Positions 1 through 7,808 of a stretch of DNA of 64,000 nucleotides are shown here, piece by piece (position 1 is the stretch's first letter; each line of letters opens with the position of its first letter). This DNA is from Bordetella parapertussis. GTDB taxonomy: Bacteria > Pseudomonadota > Gammaproteobacteria > Burkholderiales > Burkholderiaceae_C. The DNA is taken from positions 82,591 to 146,590 of the forward strand of contig CAMDKD010000001.1 of NCBI GenBank assembly GCA_945901125.1. The letters are read 5' to 3'. The translations under genes and the position numbers were made by a program. The notes below the pieces were generated by a model. It was not told the DNA's origin, did not search any database, and saw nothing but the letters and a program-made list of their open reading frames with translations.

Positions 1-2
1 AC

Positions 3-224
3 GAAGATATTGCGCGAATCAGTGTTGATATTGAATTGGTGCAGCCCACGGGTTCACGCACTTTTGTCGAATTCAAACTCGGCAATACCGCGACCGTTGC
101 TGAGTTACTCGCCCGCGATGTGCATCGCAGCGGCGAGCGATTGGCATTGGAGATAGATATGAACCGCGTCATCGTCATCGATCCCGCCAGCGGCTTGGTG
201 ATTGCGAATGGCGTAACTGTTTGA
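3..224 (+). CDS. ABC transporter ATP-binding protein, C-terminal fragment (sugar-type, MalK/UgpC-like)
   Basis: The reading frame is open from the window edge to a TGA at 222-224, so only about the last 73 residues are visible. They resemble the TOBE domain that ends MalK/UgpC-type ATPases: a V-x-PTGSRTF-V stretch, an ...RSGERLALEIDM segment and a closing DPASG-V-I motif. Such subunits energise import of sugars or polyol phosphates. No Walker or signature motif is in view, so the substrate cannot be read. The next gene starts 19 bases downstream on the same strand, suggesting one catabolic operon. Confidence 0.7.
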   Translation, partial: EDIARISVDIELVQPTGSRTFVEFKLGNTATVAELLARDVHRSGERLALEIDMNRVIVIDPASGLVIANGVTV

Positions 225-243
225 TTTTTTTCAGGAGCACACC

Positions 244-2235
244 ATGGCATTGGCTGAACCTTCCTCATTGATCAAAACCACTGGCACCTTGGAAGCCGAC
301 ACAGCGGGCAAAACGCTGGTAGCAGGTGCGCTGTCCGTCGAATTTGACAACGGCAATTTGCGCTACATACGCCTCAAAGGTGTCGAGGTATTGCGTGCCC
401 TCTCCTTTCTGGTGCGGGATGAAAATTGGGGCACTTACACGCCTGTGTTGCGTAATCTTTCTGTCAAGCAGCAGCCCAGTAGCTTTGTCATCAGTTACCA
501 GGCCAGTTGCACACGCCAAGATCAATCGATTGACTACGAAGCGCATATCGAAGGCCATGCAGATGGCTCATTGATTTTTCGCGGCAAGGCCATACCGAAA
601 ACTGATTTTCTGACTGCGCGCACCGGTTTCGTTGTATTGCATCCGCTCACAGGCGTGGTCGGCCAGGCGCTCAAGGTTGAGCACGTAGACGGCACGGTGA
701 CAGAAAGTCAATTTCCTGAACAGGTCAATCCCGACTGCCCGTTCCGCAATATCAGAGCGCTGTCACACCAAGTGTTGCCCGGTGTATGGGCGCGTTGCGT
801 CATGCAAGGCGATGCGTTTGAAATGGAAGACCACCGCAACTGGACCGACGCGTCTTTCAAAACCTATGTGCGCCCGCTCTCGCGCCCCTGGCCTTACACC
901 TTGCCTGCCGGTGAGGCGATTGAGCAATCGGTCAGCCTGCATTTTTCAGGACCGGTTCCCGGGCATGCTTCTTCAGCCAAAGCCGCGCCTTTGAAAGTTC
1001 GAATAGGTTCGGTTTCTGACACCGTGATTCCATCCATAGGTCTGGGCGTTCCCGCTGAGGAAGCGGGCAACGCACTGTCTAAATTGTCATTGATGAAAAA
1101 TCTGGCGCCCCAATTTCTGGTGTGCTTCTTCGATCCTCGCCAACACCACGGCGAGGCCTTGCTGCGTCAATACGCACAACTCAGCCGCGAGTTGCGTGCA
1201 CAAGTGATGCTAGAAGTGGTGGTGCAAAGTCTGGACGGTTTTGCAGCCGAACTCTTGCAGGTAGCTGCTCATGCGCAGGCGGCTGGTTTGCAACCGGATA
1301 TGGTGTGCGTATGTCCTGTGGGGCATTTAAAGTCTGTGCTGCCTGGCGGCATTTACCCGCCAGCACCTGAGTTGCATTCGCTTTATCTGGCGGCGCGCCA
1401 AGCTTTTCCGAAGGCACGACTTGGCGGTGGCATGTTTTCGTTTTTCACTGAGCTCAATCGCAAACGCCCGCCTTGCGAAGCCTTGGATTTCATCACCAAT
1501 TCCACCAGCCCCATCGTGCACGCTGCCGATGACCGCTCGGTCATGGAAACGCTGGAAGCCTTGCCTTGGCAGATTGAAACCGGCCAACATTTCTCCGGCG
1601 GCAAACCGCACCACGTGGGACCCAGCGGCATAGGCGCGCGCGACAACCCGCATGGTGCGCGTTACTCGGACAACACTAACAACAGTCGAGTTTGTCTCGC
1701 CAAAATGGACCCACGTCAGCGCGGTTTGTTTTCAGCTGCATGGACACTGGGCTATGTCAGCACGCTGGTTCATGCCGGGGTGGCGCGCATCAGCATGGCC
1801 GCACCTACAGGTCCGCTGGGTGTGATGTATTCCCGCCAAGCAGATCAAGCTCAGCCGTGGTTTGATGGTCTGCCAAACCCAATGGCAGCGCACACGGTGT
1901 TTCCGGTGTTTCATACCTTGAGCTCTTTGAATTGCGCTTCAGGACACAAACTGCTGAATATCAGCAACAGCGATTCGCAACGGCTCGCCAGCCTGGGTTG
2001 GCAAGACGCCCAAGGCAAACGCATTTTGTTTGCCAACTTGAGCGCTCAAGCCTTGAAGATAGACCTGAGCGGCCTGAGCAAAAAAGCCTGCGCAGGCGTA
2101 TTGGATGAACAGAGTTTTGTGCAAGCCTGTACGGATTCACACGCATTCCGTCTGGCCAGCCATTGGCTTGACAGCAAAAAAGGCTTGACCCTGGGCGCGT
2201 ACGCCGTGGCCTGTGTGTTTGATCCAAAAGGCTGA
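244..2235 (+). CDS. apnL: Probable D-apionate lactonase-like protein
   Basis: This 663-residue protein has no signal peptide and a good ribosome site (AGGAG) before the ATG. It shows the pattern I associate with the D-apionate lactonase family: an N-terminal beta-rich part with NWGTYTPV and RTGFVVLHPL, then FEMEDHRNWTDASFKTYVRPL-like residues around 200-215, a middle barrel-like part and a C-terminal beta domain. In that family the enzyme opens D-apionolactone during catabolism of apiose, a plant cell-wall sugar. The preceding sugar-type ABC transporter ATPase fits a carbohydrate-use operon. The family call is from memory; without a search the exact substrate is uncertain. Confidence 0.6.
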   Translation: MALAEPSSLIKTTGTLEADTAGKTLVAGALSVEFDNGNLRYIRLKGVEVLRALSFLVRDENWGTYTPVLRNLSVKQQPSSFVISYQASCTRQDQSIDYEAHIEGHADGSLIFRGKAIPKTDFLTARTGFVVLHPLTGVVGQALKVEHVDGTVTESQFPEQVNPDCPFRNIRALSHQVLPGVWARCVMQGDAFEMEDHRNWTDASFKTYVRPLSRPWPYTLPAGEAIEQSVSLHFSGPVPGHASSAKAAPLKVRIGSVSDTVIPSIGLGVPAEEAGNALSKLSLMKNLAPQFLVCFFDPRQHHGEALLRQYAQLSRELRAQVMLEVVVQSLDGFAAELLQVAAHAQAAGLQPDMVCVCPVGHLKSVLPGGIYPPAPELHSLYLAARQAFPKARLGGGMFSFFTELNRKRPPCEALDFITNSTSPIVHAADDRSVMETLEALPWQIETGQHFSGGKPHHVGPSGIGARDNPHGARYSDNTNNSRVCLAKMDPRQRGLFSAAWTLGYVSTLVHAGVARISMAAPTGPLGVMYSRQADQAQPWFDGLPNPMAAHTVFPVFHTLSSLNCASGHKLLNISNSDSQRLASLGWQDAQGKRILFANLSAQALKIDLSGLSKKACAGVLDEQSFVQACTDSHAFRLASHWLDSKKGLTLGAYAVACVFDPKG

Positions 2236-2256
2236 TGGCTTGTCGGTGAAACTCAG

Positions 2257-2952
2257 TCAAAGCGGCAGAGTTTTACCGTCGTAATTCAAAAATGCACCCG
2301 ATTGTTTGAGCGTCAAGCCACGGAATCTGGCCAGCAGCCCGGCAGCGCTTTCCTGCGGACTGATGTCTGCACCAGCGCCACCCATGTCGGTACGTACCCA
2401 ACCGGGGTGAAATGAAGTCACGGTGATGCCGGAAGATTTGAGTTCATGCGACAAAGTCACCATCAAATTGTTTGCACCTGCTTTAGATGCGCGGTAAAAG
2501 TGTGCAGATGTACCCTCGTGCTGTTGGCTTCCCATGTAGGAAGAGATGATGGCGATGCGCGGGTTTTTGCTGGTCTTGAGCTGGCTTAAAAAAGCCCGGG
2601 CAGTGAAAAATGGTCCCGCCATGTTGGTCATCAAGACCTCTGAAATAGCGGCTGCGTTGTTGTCGGTGTCTTCGATACCGCCGCGAGCACTGATGACACC
2701 GGCGTTGCACACCACCACATCGATAGAGCCTTTGACCTGAGCGGCAATCGCATTCAGCGCTGCCTCGTCGCAGGCGTCGGCGGCATACACCACGCCAGCT
2801 CCTTTGGATGCTGCAACCAATGCATTCAATTCGGTGGCCTGCGCAGGCTGACGGCAAATGGCGATCAAGCGGTCGCCGGCGGCGAGGATGCTCCGGGACA
2901 TTTCTAGGCCGATGCCACGGTTGGCGCCGGTGATGAGGTAGGTGTCTGACAT
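2257..2952 (-). CDS. Short-chain dehydrogenase/reductase (SDR)
   Basis: A classical SDR of 231 residues when started at the ATG at 2952, which has a GAGAAA-type ribosome site; an upstream in-frame start at 2988 would add 12 unlikely residues. Visible motifs are the Rossmann TGANRGIG near the N-terminus, the CNAG motif, a catalytic serine in ISSYMGS and the YRASK active-site pair. The enzyme should use NAD(P)H to reduce or oxidise a small carbonyl/hydroxyl substrate in the cytoplasm. It converges on the apionate lactonase-like gene with 21 bases between stops, so it is not in that operon. Substrate unknown. Confidence 0.85.
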   Translation of the reverse strand: MSDTYLITGANRGIGLEMSRSILAAGDRLIAICRQPAQATELNALVAASKGAGVVYAADACDEAALNAIAAQVKGSIDVVVCNAGVISARGGIEDTDNNAAAISEVLMTNMAGPFFTARAFLSQLKTSKNPRIAIISSYMGSQQHEGTSAHFYRASKAGANNLMVTLSHELKSSGITVTSFHPGWVRTDMGGAGADISPQESAAGLLARFRGLTLKQSGAFLNYDGKTLPL

Positions 2953-3041
2953 TTTTTCTCGATCCATTGGTAAAAAGATATTTCTCAAATGTAACCAATT
3001 GAAAACACAGTCTTTTCATGATTCTTTAATAAGCAGTGGCA

Positions 3042-3070
3042 ATCATCAATAATGATGCAATAATGCATCA
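3042..3070. promoter_or_regulatory. Candidate VapBC operator (inverted repeats)
   Basis: Upstream of vapB lies TGATGCA-ATAA-TGCATCA (3053-3070), a perfect 7-base inverted repeat, preceded by an overlapping ATCAT/ATGAT inverted pair. VapB antitoxins usually repress their own promoter through such palindromes. The position about 25 bases before the antitoxin start fits autoregulation; binding is inferred. Confidence 0.5.
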
Positions 3071-3095
3071 ATTTTTAAACTTAAAAGATCATTCC

Positions 3096-3305
3096 ATGCG
3101 AACAACTGTGACCATTGATGACGAGCTTTATGCCCAGGCGCTGGAAGTAATTGATCCAGATATTGAAAAATCAGAACTTTTTCGCGAAGCACTGAAAGTA
3201 TTTGTTCGCGTGGAATCAGCAAAGCGGCTAGCCGCCTTAGGCGGCATGGCACCGGCAATGAAATCCATACCCCGAAGACAAGCCAAACCAGCTTTGAATT
3301 CTTGA
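3096..3305 (+). CDS. vapB: VapB-type antitoxin
   Basis: A 69-residue antitoxin beginning MRTTVTIDDELYAQALEV, the typical ribbon-helix-helix DNA-binding start of VapB/DUF2191 proteins. An in-frame start at 3036 would add 20 residues, but the family begins at MRTT. The C-terminal part should wrap the toxin and block its nuclease site. The stop codon is one base before the vapC start, the usual translational coupling. It lies just outside the integrated element that starts at 3705. Confidence 0.85.
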   Translation: MRTTVTIDDELYAQALEVIDPDIEKSELFREALKVFVRVESAKRLAALGGMAPAMKSIPRRQAKPALNS

Positions 3306-3306
3306 C

Positions 3307-3684
3307 ATGGTGTTAGTGGACACCTCGGTCTGGGTACAACACTTCAGACAAAACAACCCCTATTTAGGCCATTTATTAAGCAATGACTTGGTACTGTGTC
3401 ATCCCTTTGTTTTGTTGGAAATCGCTTGCGGCTCGCCGCCGTCGCCGCGACAACAAACTTTGGCATACCTCGGCAAATTACAAAAGATAAAAACAGCGAC
3501 CACGACAGAGGTTTTGAATTTCATTGAGTCGCAAGACCTGTACGAATCAGGTTGTGGGGCTGTAGATATCTCTCTGCTGGCATCTGTGCTTATCACGCCA
3601 AATGCAAAACTGTGGACATTGGATAAAAAATTACATGCACTAGTCATCAAAACCAAAGTAGCGTTTGATACTTTGACGCAGTGA
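3307..3684 (+). CDS. vapC: VapC-type PIN-domain ribonuclease toxin
   Basis: A 125-residue PIN-domain protein. The acidic metal-binding residues are visible: D5 in MVLVDTSVW, the glutamate in LLEIACG, the aspartate in GAVDISLLAS and the final aspartate in LWTLDKKL. VapC toxins are Mg-dependent endoribonucleases that cleave tRNA or rRNA when the antitoxin is degraded. Pairing with vapB at one-base spacing supports the call. The target RNA cannot be read from sequence. Confidence 0.88.
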   Translation: MVLVDTSVWVQHFRQNNPYLGHLLSNDLVLCHPFVLLEIACGSPPSPRQQTLAYLGKLQKIKTATTTEVLNFIESQDLYESGCGAVDISLLASVLITPNAKLWTLDKKLHALVIKTKVAFDTLTQ

Positions 3685-3704
3685 TTTTAATTTGAAGAGA
3701 TGAT

Positions 3705-3715
3705 TATTCCCACTC
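3705..3715 (-). other. Left attachment site (guaA-end duplicate)
   Basis: TATTCCCACTC differs by one base from TACTCCCACTC at 11289-11299. The identical core is TCCCACTC (3708-3715). Read on the minus strand it gives GAGTGGGAATAA, the Glu-Trp-Glu-stop end expected for GMP synthase. It is thus probably the displaced original guaA terminus. Confidence 0.8.
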
Positions 3716-3996
3716 AGTAGTTACTTGAATAAAATAGTCAATAAAATCAATAGGTTGCGTAACTTAAAAAACAGCGTGTAAGTTTTGTGCTACTTTTTTC
3801 ATTTTTAACCCTTTAGTTCAACTAACGTAACCTATTCTTAATCAACGCTTAAGTGCCGCTTAGGTTACACAGGCTGTTGTGGGAAAGTGCTACAACGAAA
3901 AAACACAAGCGCTCTTAATTATTTGCCATCATACACGTGACATAGCACGCCATACAGCTTAAAATTATTTCTAAATTTTAACAGGATTTTTGCTAA
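3716..3996. other. Non-coding left end of the element
   Basis: No gene is seen here. The stretch is AT-rich and holds an 8-base inverted repeat GTAACCTA (3827-3834) / TAGGTTAC (3861-3868), one CTTAAG (3848-3853), and an arm-like sequence at 3781-3793 that recurs at the other end. It must also contain the promoter of the acyltransferase, but I see no convincing -35/-10 pair. Confidence 0.5.
3781..3793 (+). repeat. Candidate integrase arm-type site, left
   Basis: AGTTTTGTGCTAC resembles AGTTTTGTGTAGC (11164-11176) and AGTTTTGTGTAAC (11236-11248) at the other end of the element. It is preceded by CGTGTAAGTTT, matching CGTGTAACTTT at 11181-11191. Repeats near both ends of an integrase element are typical of arm-binding sites; the role is inferred. 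Confidence 0.4.
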
Positions 3997-6006
3997 ATGA
4001 AATATAGAAAAGAGATAGACGGACTGAGGGCGTTAGCTGTATTACCCGTCATCTTGTTCCACGCAGGCTTTACAACTTTCAGCGGTGGCTTTGTAGGCGT
4101 TGATATCTTCTTCGTAATTAGTGGCTATCTAATCACCACAATCATCGTAGATGAGATGGATAAGGGTTCATTTTCACTTCTTAACTTTTACGAACGAAGA
4201 GCCCGAAGAATCTTACCAGCCTTATTTTTTGTAATCCTGTGTACGCTTCCATTCGCTTGGTTTTGGATGTTACCGCAAGACTTGAAAAGCTTTTCACAAA
4301 GTTTAGTAGCCGTTCCACTCTTTGCCTCAAACGTTCTTTTTTGGCTTACAAGCGGTTACTTTGATACTGCCTCTGAGCTTAAGCCTTTGCTTCATACTTG
4401 GAGCTTAGCTGTTGAGGAACAGTACTATGTCTTGTTCCCACTATTCTTAATGCTTGCTTGGAAATTAGGTAAAAAGTGGATTATTTCCTTACTAATAATA
4501 GTTGCTATTGTTAGCGTATCTGCCGCGCAATATGGCTCAACAAACCATCCATCATTCACCTTTTATCTGTTACCAACACGGGCTTTTGAGATACTTATTG
4601 GAGCCTTAATATCTTTGTATATTAATCACAAACAAAGTATAATTTCAGTCAGTCAGTCAGTCAGTCAGTCAGTCAGTCTGGCTGGTTTGGCACTTGTTCT
4701 TTACGCAATATTCGCTTTTGATAAGAACACACCATCCCCAAGTTTATACACACTTATACCAACAGTCGGCGCTGGTTTAATTCTAGTATTTGCGAACAAC
4801 AAAAACATAGTTGGCAAACTACTGGGAAGTAAAGTAGCTGTAGGAATTGGTTTAATAAGTTATAGCGCTTACTTATGGCATCAGCCATTGCTAGCCTTTG
4901 CTAGATTAAGAAGCATCAATGAACCAAGCCATTTATTGCTTGGACTATTAGCAATGCTATCAATTTTGATGGGTTACTTAAGTTGGAAATATATTGAAAC
5001 TCCATTTAGAAATAAAAATACAATCAGACGTAATTCAGTCTTTGTTTGTAGCGTTACAGGAAGTATTTTTTTTATAGCTATTGGGCTTTATGGACATCTT
5101 ACAAAAGGGATTCCAAACAGATTGCCCGCAAGTTCAGCTTCCATTTTCTTTGCCGTTAATGATAAAAACCCAAGGCAAGCCGAATGTCATTTTGGAACAG
5201 AAAAATTTCCTAAACCTCAAGATTCGTGCGTATTAGGAAGCCTAGATAATATACAAGGTGCTCTGCTTGGAGATTCACACGCTGATGCTATTTCCTATGA
5301 GTTAGAGAAAAATCTTGAACTAAAAAATTTAGGATTTTTGAGCCTAACTTACTCTGGATGCCCACCCATACAAAATGTTTATCGAGTAGATGCTCCAATA
5401 ACAAATAAATGTTATGAATATAACGAACAAACATTCAGATTTTTACTACAAAATCCAAAAATTCATTACGTAGTTCTATCAGCTAGATGGACTTTATACC
5501 TCGAAAAAAATAGGTACAACAATACTGAGGGAGGTATTGAGGATGGGGAAGATGCGTTTATTGATGTCGTTAGTAACGGCAACAGAAAAATTAATGATGA
5601 ATTAACTAGAAAAGATTTAGTAAAGAAAAGTTACCGTACAACAATTGAAAATTTACTACAAGCTGGTAAAAAGGTAATCGTTGTCTACCCAATACCAGAA
5701 GTAGGATGGGATGTTCCAGTTAGACAATTAAAGAAAATATTATTTAACGAGTCAAATGTTGAACCTATAACAACATCCTATTCATCTTTCCAAGTTAGAA
5801 ATGAGTCAACAATAAGGGCGCTTGATTCAATTCCCAGCAATGTAAATCTTATACGAATAAAGCCAGAAAAAATTCTTTGTAATAGCTTTATTAAAGATAG
5901 ATGTATCACTCAAATTGACTCTAAAATTCTCTATTATGATGACGATCATTTGTCGAATGAAGGAGCTAAGCTGGTAATTAACGAGGTAATGAAGTTTGTA
6001 AAGTGA
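3997..6006 (+). CDS. OafA/YrhL-type acyltransferase with C-terminal SGNH domain
   Basis: A 669-residue membrane acyltransferase of the kind that O-acetylates surface polysaccharide. It starts KYRKEIDGLRALAVLPVILF and has FFVISGYLI near residue 40, both hallmarks of the acyltransferase-3 family, followed by about ten membrane helices to roughly residue 365. The periplasmic C-terminal half carries an SGNH-like domain with LLGDSHADA and, near the end, DDDHLSNEG, supplying the Ser and Asp-His residues. A TCAG tandem tract lies inside the coding region (residues 217-227) and could switch the gene on and off. Gene and leader are AT-rich and island-borne, so the likely effect is surface-antigen modification of the host. 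Confidence 0.88.
   Translation: MKYRKEIDGLRALAVLPVILFHAGFTTFSGGFVGVDIFFVISGYLITTIIVDEMDKGSFSLLNFYERRARRILPALFFVILCTLPFAWFWMLPQDLKSFSQSLVAVPLFASNVLFWLTSGYFDTASELKPLLHTWSLAVEEQYYVLFPLFLMLAWKLGKKWIISLLIIVAIVSVSAAQYGSTNHPSFTFYLLPTRAFEILIGALISLYINHKQSIISVSQSVSQSVSLAGLALVLYAIFAFDKNTPSPSLYTLIPTVGAGLILVFANNKNIVGKLLGSKVAVGIGLISYSAYLWHQPLLAFARLRSINEPSHLLLGLLAMLSILMGYLSWKYIETPFRNKNTIRRNSVFVCSVTGSIFFIAIGLYGHLTKGIPNRLPASSASIFFAVNDKNPRQAECHFGTEKFPKPQDSCVLGSLDNIQGALLGDSHADAISYELEKNLELKNLGFLSLTYSGCPPIQNVYRVDAPITNKCYEYNEQTFRFLLQNPKIHYVVLSARWTLYLEKNRYNNTEGGIEDGEDAFIDVVSNGNRKINDELTRKDLVKKSYRTTIENLLQAGKKVIVVYPIPEVGWDVPVRQLKKILFNESNVEPITTSYSSFQVRNESTIRALDSIPSNVNLIRIKPEKILCNSFIKDRCITQIDSKILYYDDDHLSNEGAKLVINEVMKFVK
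4645..4678 (+). repeat. TCAG tetranucleotide tract (8.5 copies) inside the acyltransferase gene
   Basis: Eight complete TCAG units plus TC run without interruption. They encode Ser-Val-Ser-Gln repeats in a loop between predicted membrane helices. Because the unit is four bases, gain or loss of one copy shifts the frame, as in phase-variable surface genes of Haemophilus and Neisseria. At the present copy number the gene is in frame (ON). Confidence 0.9.
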
Positions 6007-6035
6007 AAGTAATTTAATCAACAAAGGAGAAGGCT

Positions 6036-6248
6036 ATGAATCGCATTGAACAGATTAAGTTAGAACAAAAGAAGTTGGCAGACGAACTTGAAAGCGAGAT
6101 GCTAAAAGAACGTGCCAATGTACTTGCGAGGATGAAGGAAGACATTAAGTTGTTTGGCTTTAAGACTAGTGACTTTAAGGGTGTACTTGCTACACGCAAA
6201 AAACGTGGCACAGCGGTTAAGAAAGTTGTAGCTAAAAGTAAACCTTAA
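6036..6248 (+). CDS. H-NS-like protein lacking the DNA-binding domain
   Basis: A 70-residue basic protein with a strong ribosome site (AAAGGAGA). The N-terminal half is a charged helix (IEQIKLEQKKLADELESEM...) followed by MKEDIKLFGFKTSDF, the layout of the oligomerisation part of betaproteobacterial H-NS proteins, which typically read ...IKE-I-xYG-(L/I)TxxDL. The basic linker then stops; the usual C-terminal TWxGRGxxPxW DNA-binding motif is absent. Truncated H-NS proteins encoded on islands (H-NST type) can antagonise the host H-NS by forming mixed oligomers. That role is inference; it could also be an unrelated small coiled-coil protein. It lies 29 bases after the acyltransferase and 17 before the next gene. 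Confidence 0.55.
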   Translation: MNRIEQIKLEQKKLADELESEMLKERANVLARMKEDIKLFGFKTSDFKGVLATRKKRGTAVKKVVAKSKP

Positions 6249-6265
6249 ACGAAACAGGTACAACT

Positions 6266-7069
6266 ATGCCAGCTCCTAAAATTCCTCGTAAGCCCATTCC
6301 TAAGTTCACAAAAGCTGAACTTAATAGAGCCAATCTTTGTGCTGAAGCACTTTGGTATGGAGTGAATTTTAAGACTGGTGACTTGTACCCTATCAGTGAC
6401 GCAAACTTAATGAGCAGATTTGCGTTTAACTTTTACCATTACCACAAGAATAAGAAGAAGTTCCAGCCCGATATTTTTGTGGCTGATGTTCGTGAATTAA
6501 TCTTAGCTTGTGGCATTAAGATGCTATTTCGCGGTATAGCTGAAATGGACTTAAGAAAAGGAATTAACAGTCTGTATAAAGACGTTTATCCGCTCTTTCA
6601 AAAGTCACTTAAAAGTCCAAGTAGAGTTAGCTCACATCAAGTCGCGGTTAAGTGTTTAGAAAGCTTAAGCAAAGGGCTTGTTAAAAACCCAGCCGCAAAT
6701 CGTCTTAATCTTGCGTCACGCATACTGTTCTTCTTATTGCCAAACATACAGGCGTTTAATATGAATAATAGTGTTGCTATATTTTTCGGTTTACAAACAC
6801 GTCCTCATCATCATTACACTGAATACTTTGAGTTGTTTAGCAAGGGATTGGTTACTAACCAAACTAACTTAAGCAAGTACAAGATGCCACCAGCACGTGA
6901 TGATTTAGACGTAGTAACTTGGAATGAAGCAAGCAGAACTGATTGGTGGAAAAGACGTGTGCTGGACTTAGCTGTGCTACTACACACAAGTCCAAACATA
7001 TCTGTGTACCCTAATCTACGCTATATGATTAAACAGCAGATTAAAGCTGACAAGCTAAGCCAACCTTAA
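6266..7069 (+). CDS. Protein of unknown function (267 aa)
   Basis: I do not recognise this protein. It is soluble, basic and rich in aromatic residues, with no signal peptide and no clear catalytic motif. The middle section (about residues 145-165, LASRILFFLLPNIQAFNM) is a hydrophobic stretch followed by a PHHHY cluster, and the C-terminal third contains WNEASRTDWWKRR. Its hydrophobic middle faintly recalls small helix-hairpin DNA-glycosylase-like or defence proteins, but this is not enough for a call. It follows the H-NS-like gene closely and ends in a TTAA shared tail-to-tail with the short recombinase gene, so it may be co-transcribed with the H-NS-like gene as element-specific cargo. Confidence 0.75.
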   Translation: MPAPKIPRKPIPKFTKAELNRANLCAEALWYGVNFKTGDLYPISDANLMSRFAFNFYHYHKNKKKFQPDIFVADVRELILACGIKMLFRGIAEMDLRKGINSLYKDVYPLFQKSLKSPSRVSSHQVAVKCLESLSKGLVKNPAANRLNLASRILFFLLPNIQAFNMNNSVAIFFGLQTRPHHHYTEYFELFSKGLVTNQTNLSKYKMPPARDDLDVVTWNEASRTDWWKRRVLDLAVLLHTSPNISVYPNLRYMIKQQIKADKLSQP

Positions 7070-7641
7070 ATTAGCTCAATCGCTTTCCGTTTCATAGCGT
7101 CGTTGACGTCTATATAGCATTGTGTTGTGCTGATGTTAGCGTGTCTAGCAATGCTTTGTAATACCCTAACTGACACGCCTTTGTCAGCTAAATTGGTAAT
7201 CGCCGTACGACGCGGTGAATGTGAACTAGCACCATCAATCCCAACATTGCGGAATAAGTGATGGAAGAATTGGCATAGCGTGTTGCTATTCCAACCTTCA
7301 ATTGGACGCTTTTGTGAATAAAACAGCTTGTCAGTAATTGATTTATACGGCACAGCTTTAACGTAAGCTTGTAGCTCTTTGCGTAGCTTATCGCTTACAA
7401 ATACTGTCCCAGTCTTGCTACCTTTAGTCTGTTCTGCGCTTAAGTAAATCTCAGCTTTAATCTTGCCCTCAGTGTCTAATACGTCCGCATAACGCAAGCT
7501 AGCACATTCCTTAACCCTTAATGCGGCATACAGCATTGTTAAAAACATTGCCCTATTGCGTTCTGCGTGTGGACGTGTTGCCACGTAGTCCAATACCCTA
7601 CGTGTTTCTGTGGCTGTTAGCGTTTTAGCTTGTTTAGACAT
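7066..7641 (-). CDS. Short tyrosine recombinase (catalytic-domain only)
   Basis: With the ATG at 7641 (ribosome site GGAGAG) this is a 191-residue protein starting MSKQAKTLTATETRRVL; an in-frame extension to 7731 is less likely. It has only the catalytic domain of tyrosine recombinases: Arg in ALRVKECASLR, Lys in QTKGSKTG, HSPRRT (His, Arg), and ARHANISTTQCY with the nucleophilic Tyr near residue 176. Stand-alone integrases of this size are common in betaproteobacterial mobile elements. It may help excision, resolve multimers, or act on another site; the full-length integrase at 9838-11127 is the better candidate for guaA integration. Confidence 0.85.
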   Translation of the reverse strand: MSKQAKTLTATETRRVLDYVATRPHAERNRAMFLTMLYAALRVKECASLRYADVLDTEGKIKAEIYLSAEQTKGSKTGTVFVSDKLRKELQAYVKAVPYKSITDKLFYSQKRPIEGWNSNTLCQFFHHLFRNVGIDGASSHSPRRTAITNLADKGVSVRVLQSIARHANISTTQCYIDVNDAMKRKAIELI

Positions 7642-7774
7642 TAGTGCTCTCCTTAATGTAAGCTTTTCAATGTCTAAAGTGTATTTTCTTTGTTTCTTAA
7701 TTCCTACCGATTTTTTGTCAAGCTGTGTCAATTAGAAATCCTCAATGATTACGCCAACTTAGCGTATGAATAGC

Positions 7775-7808
7775 AAAAAACCAAAGCTTTTACTTATTAG
7801 CTTTGGTT
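7775..7808 (-). terminator. Rho-independent terminator behind the rep-like gene
   Basis: A perfect 10-base inverted repeat, AACCAAAGCT (7779-7788) and AGCTTTGGTT (7799-7808) with a 10-base loop, is followed on the minus strand by a run of T. It would stop transcription coming from the rep-like gene before the recombinase gene. Alternatively the hairpin could be part of a replication origin. Confidence 0.6.
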
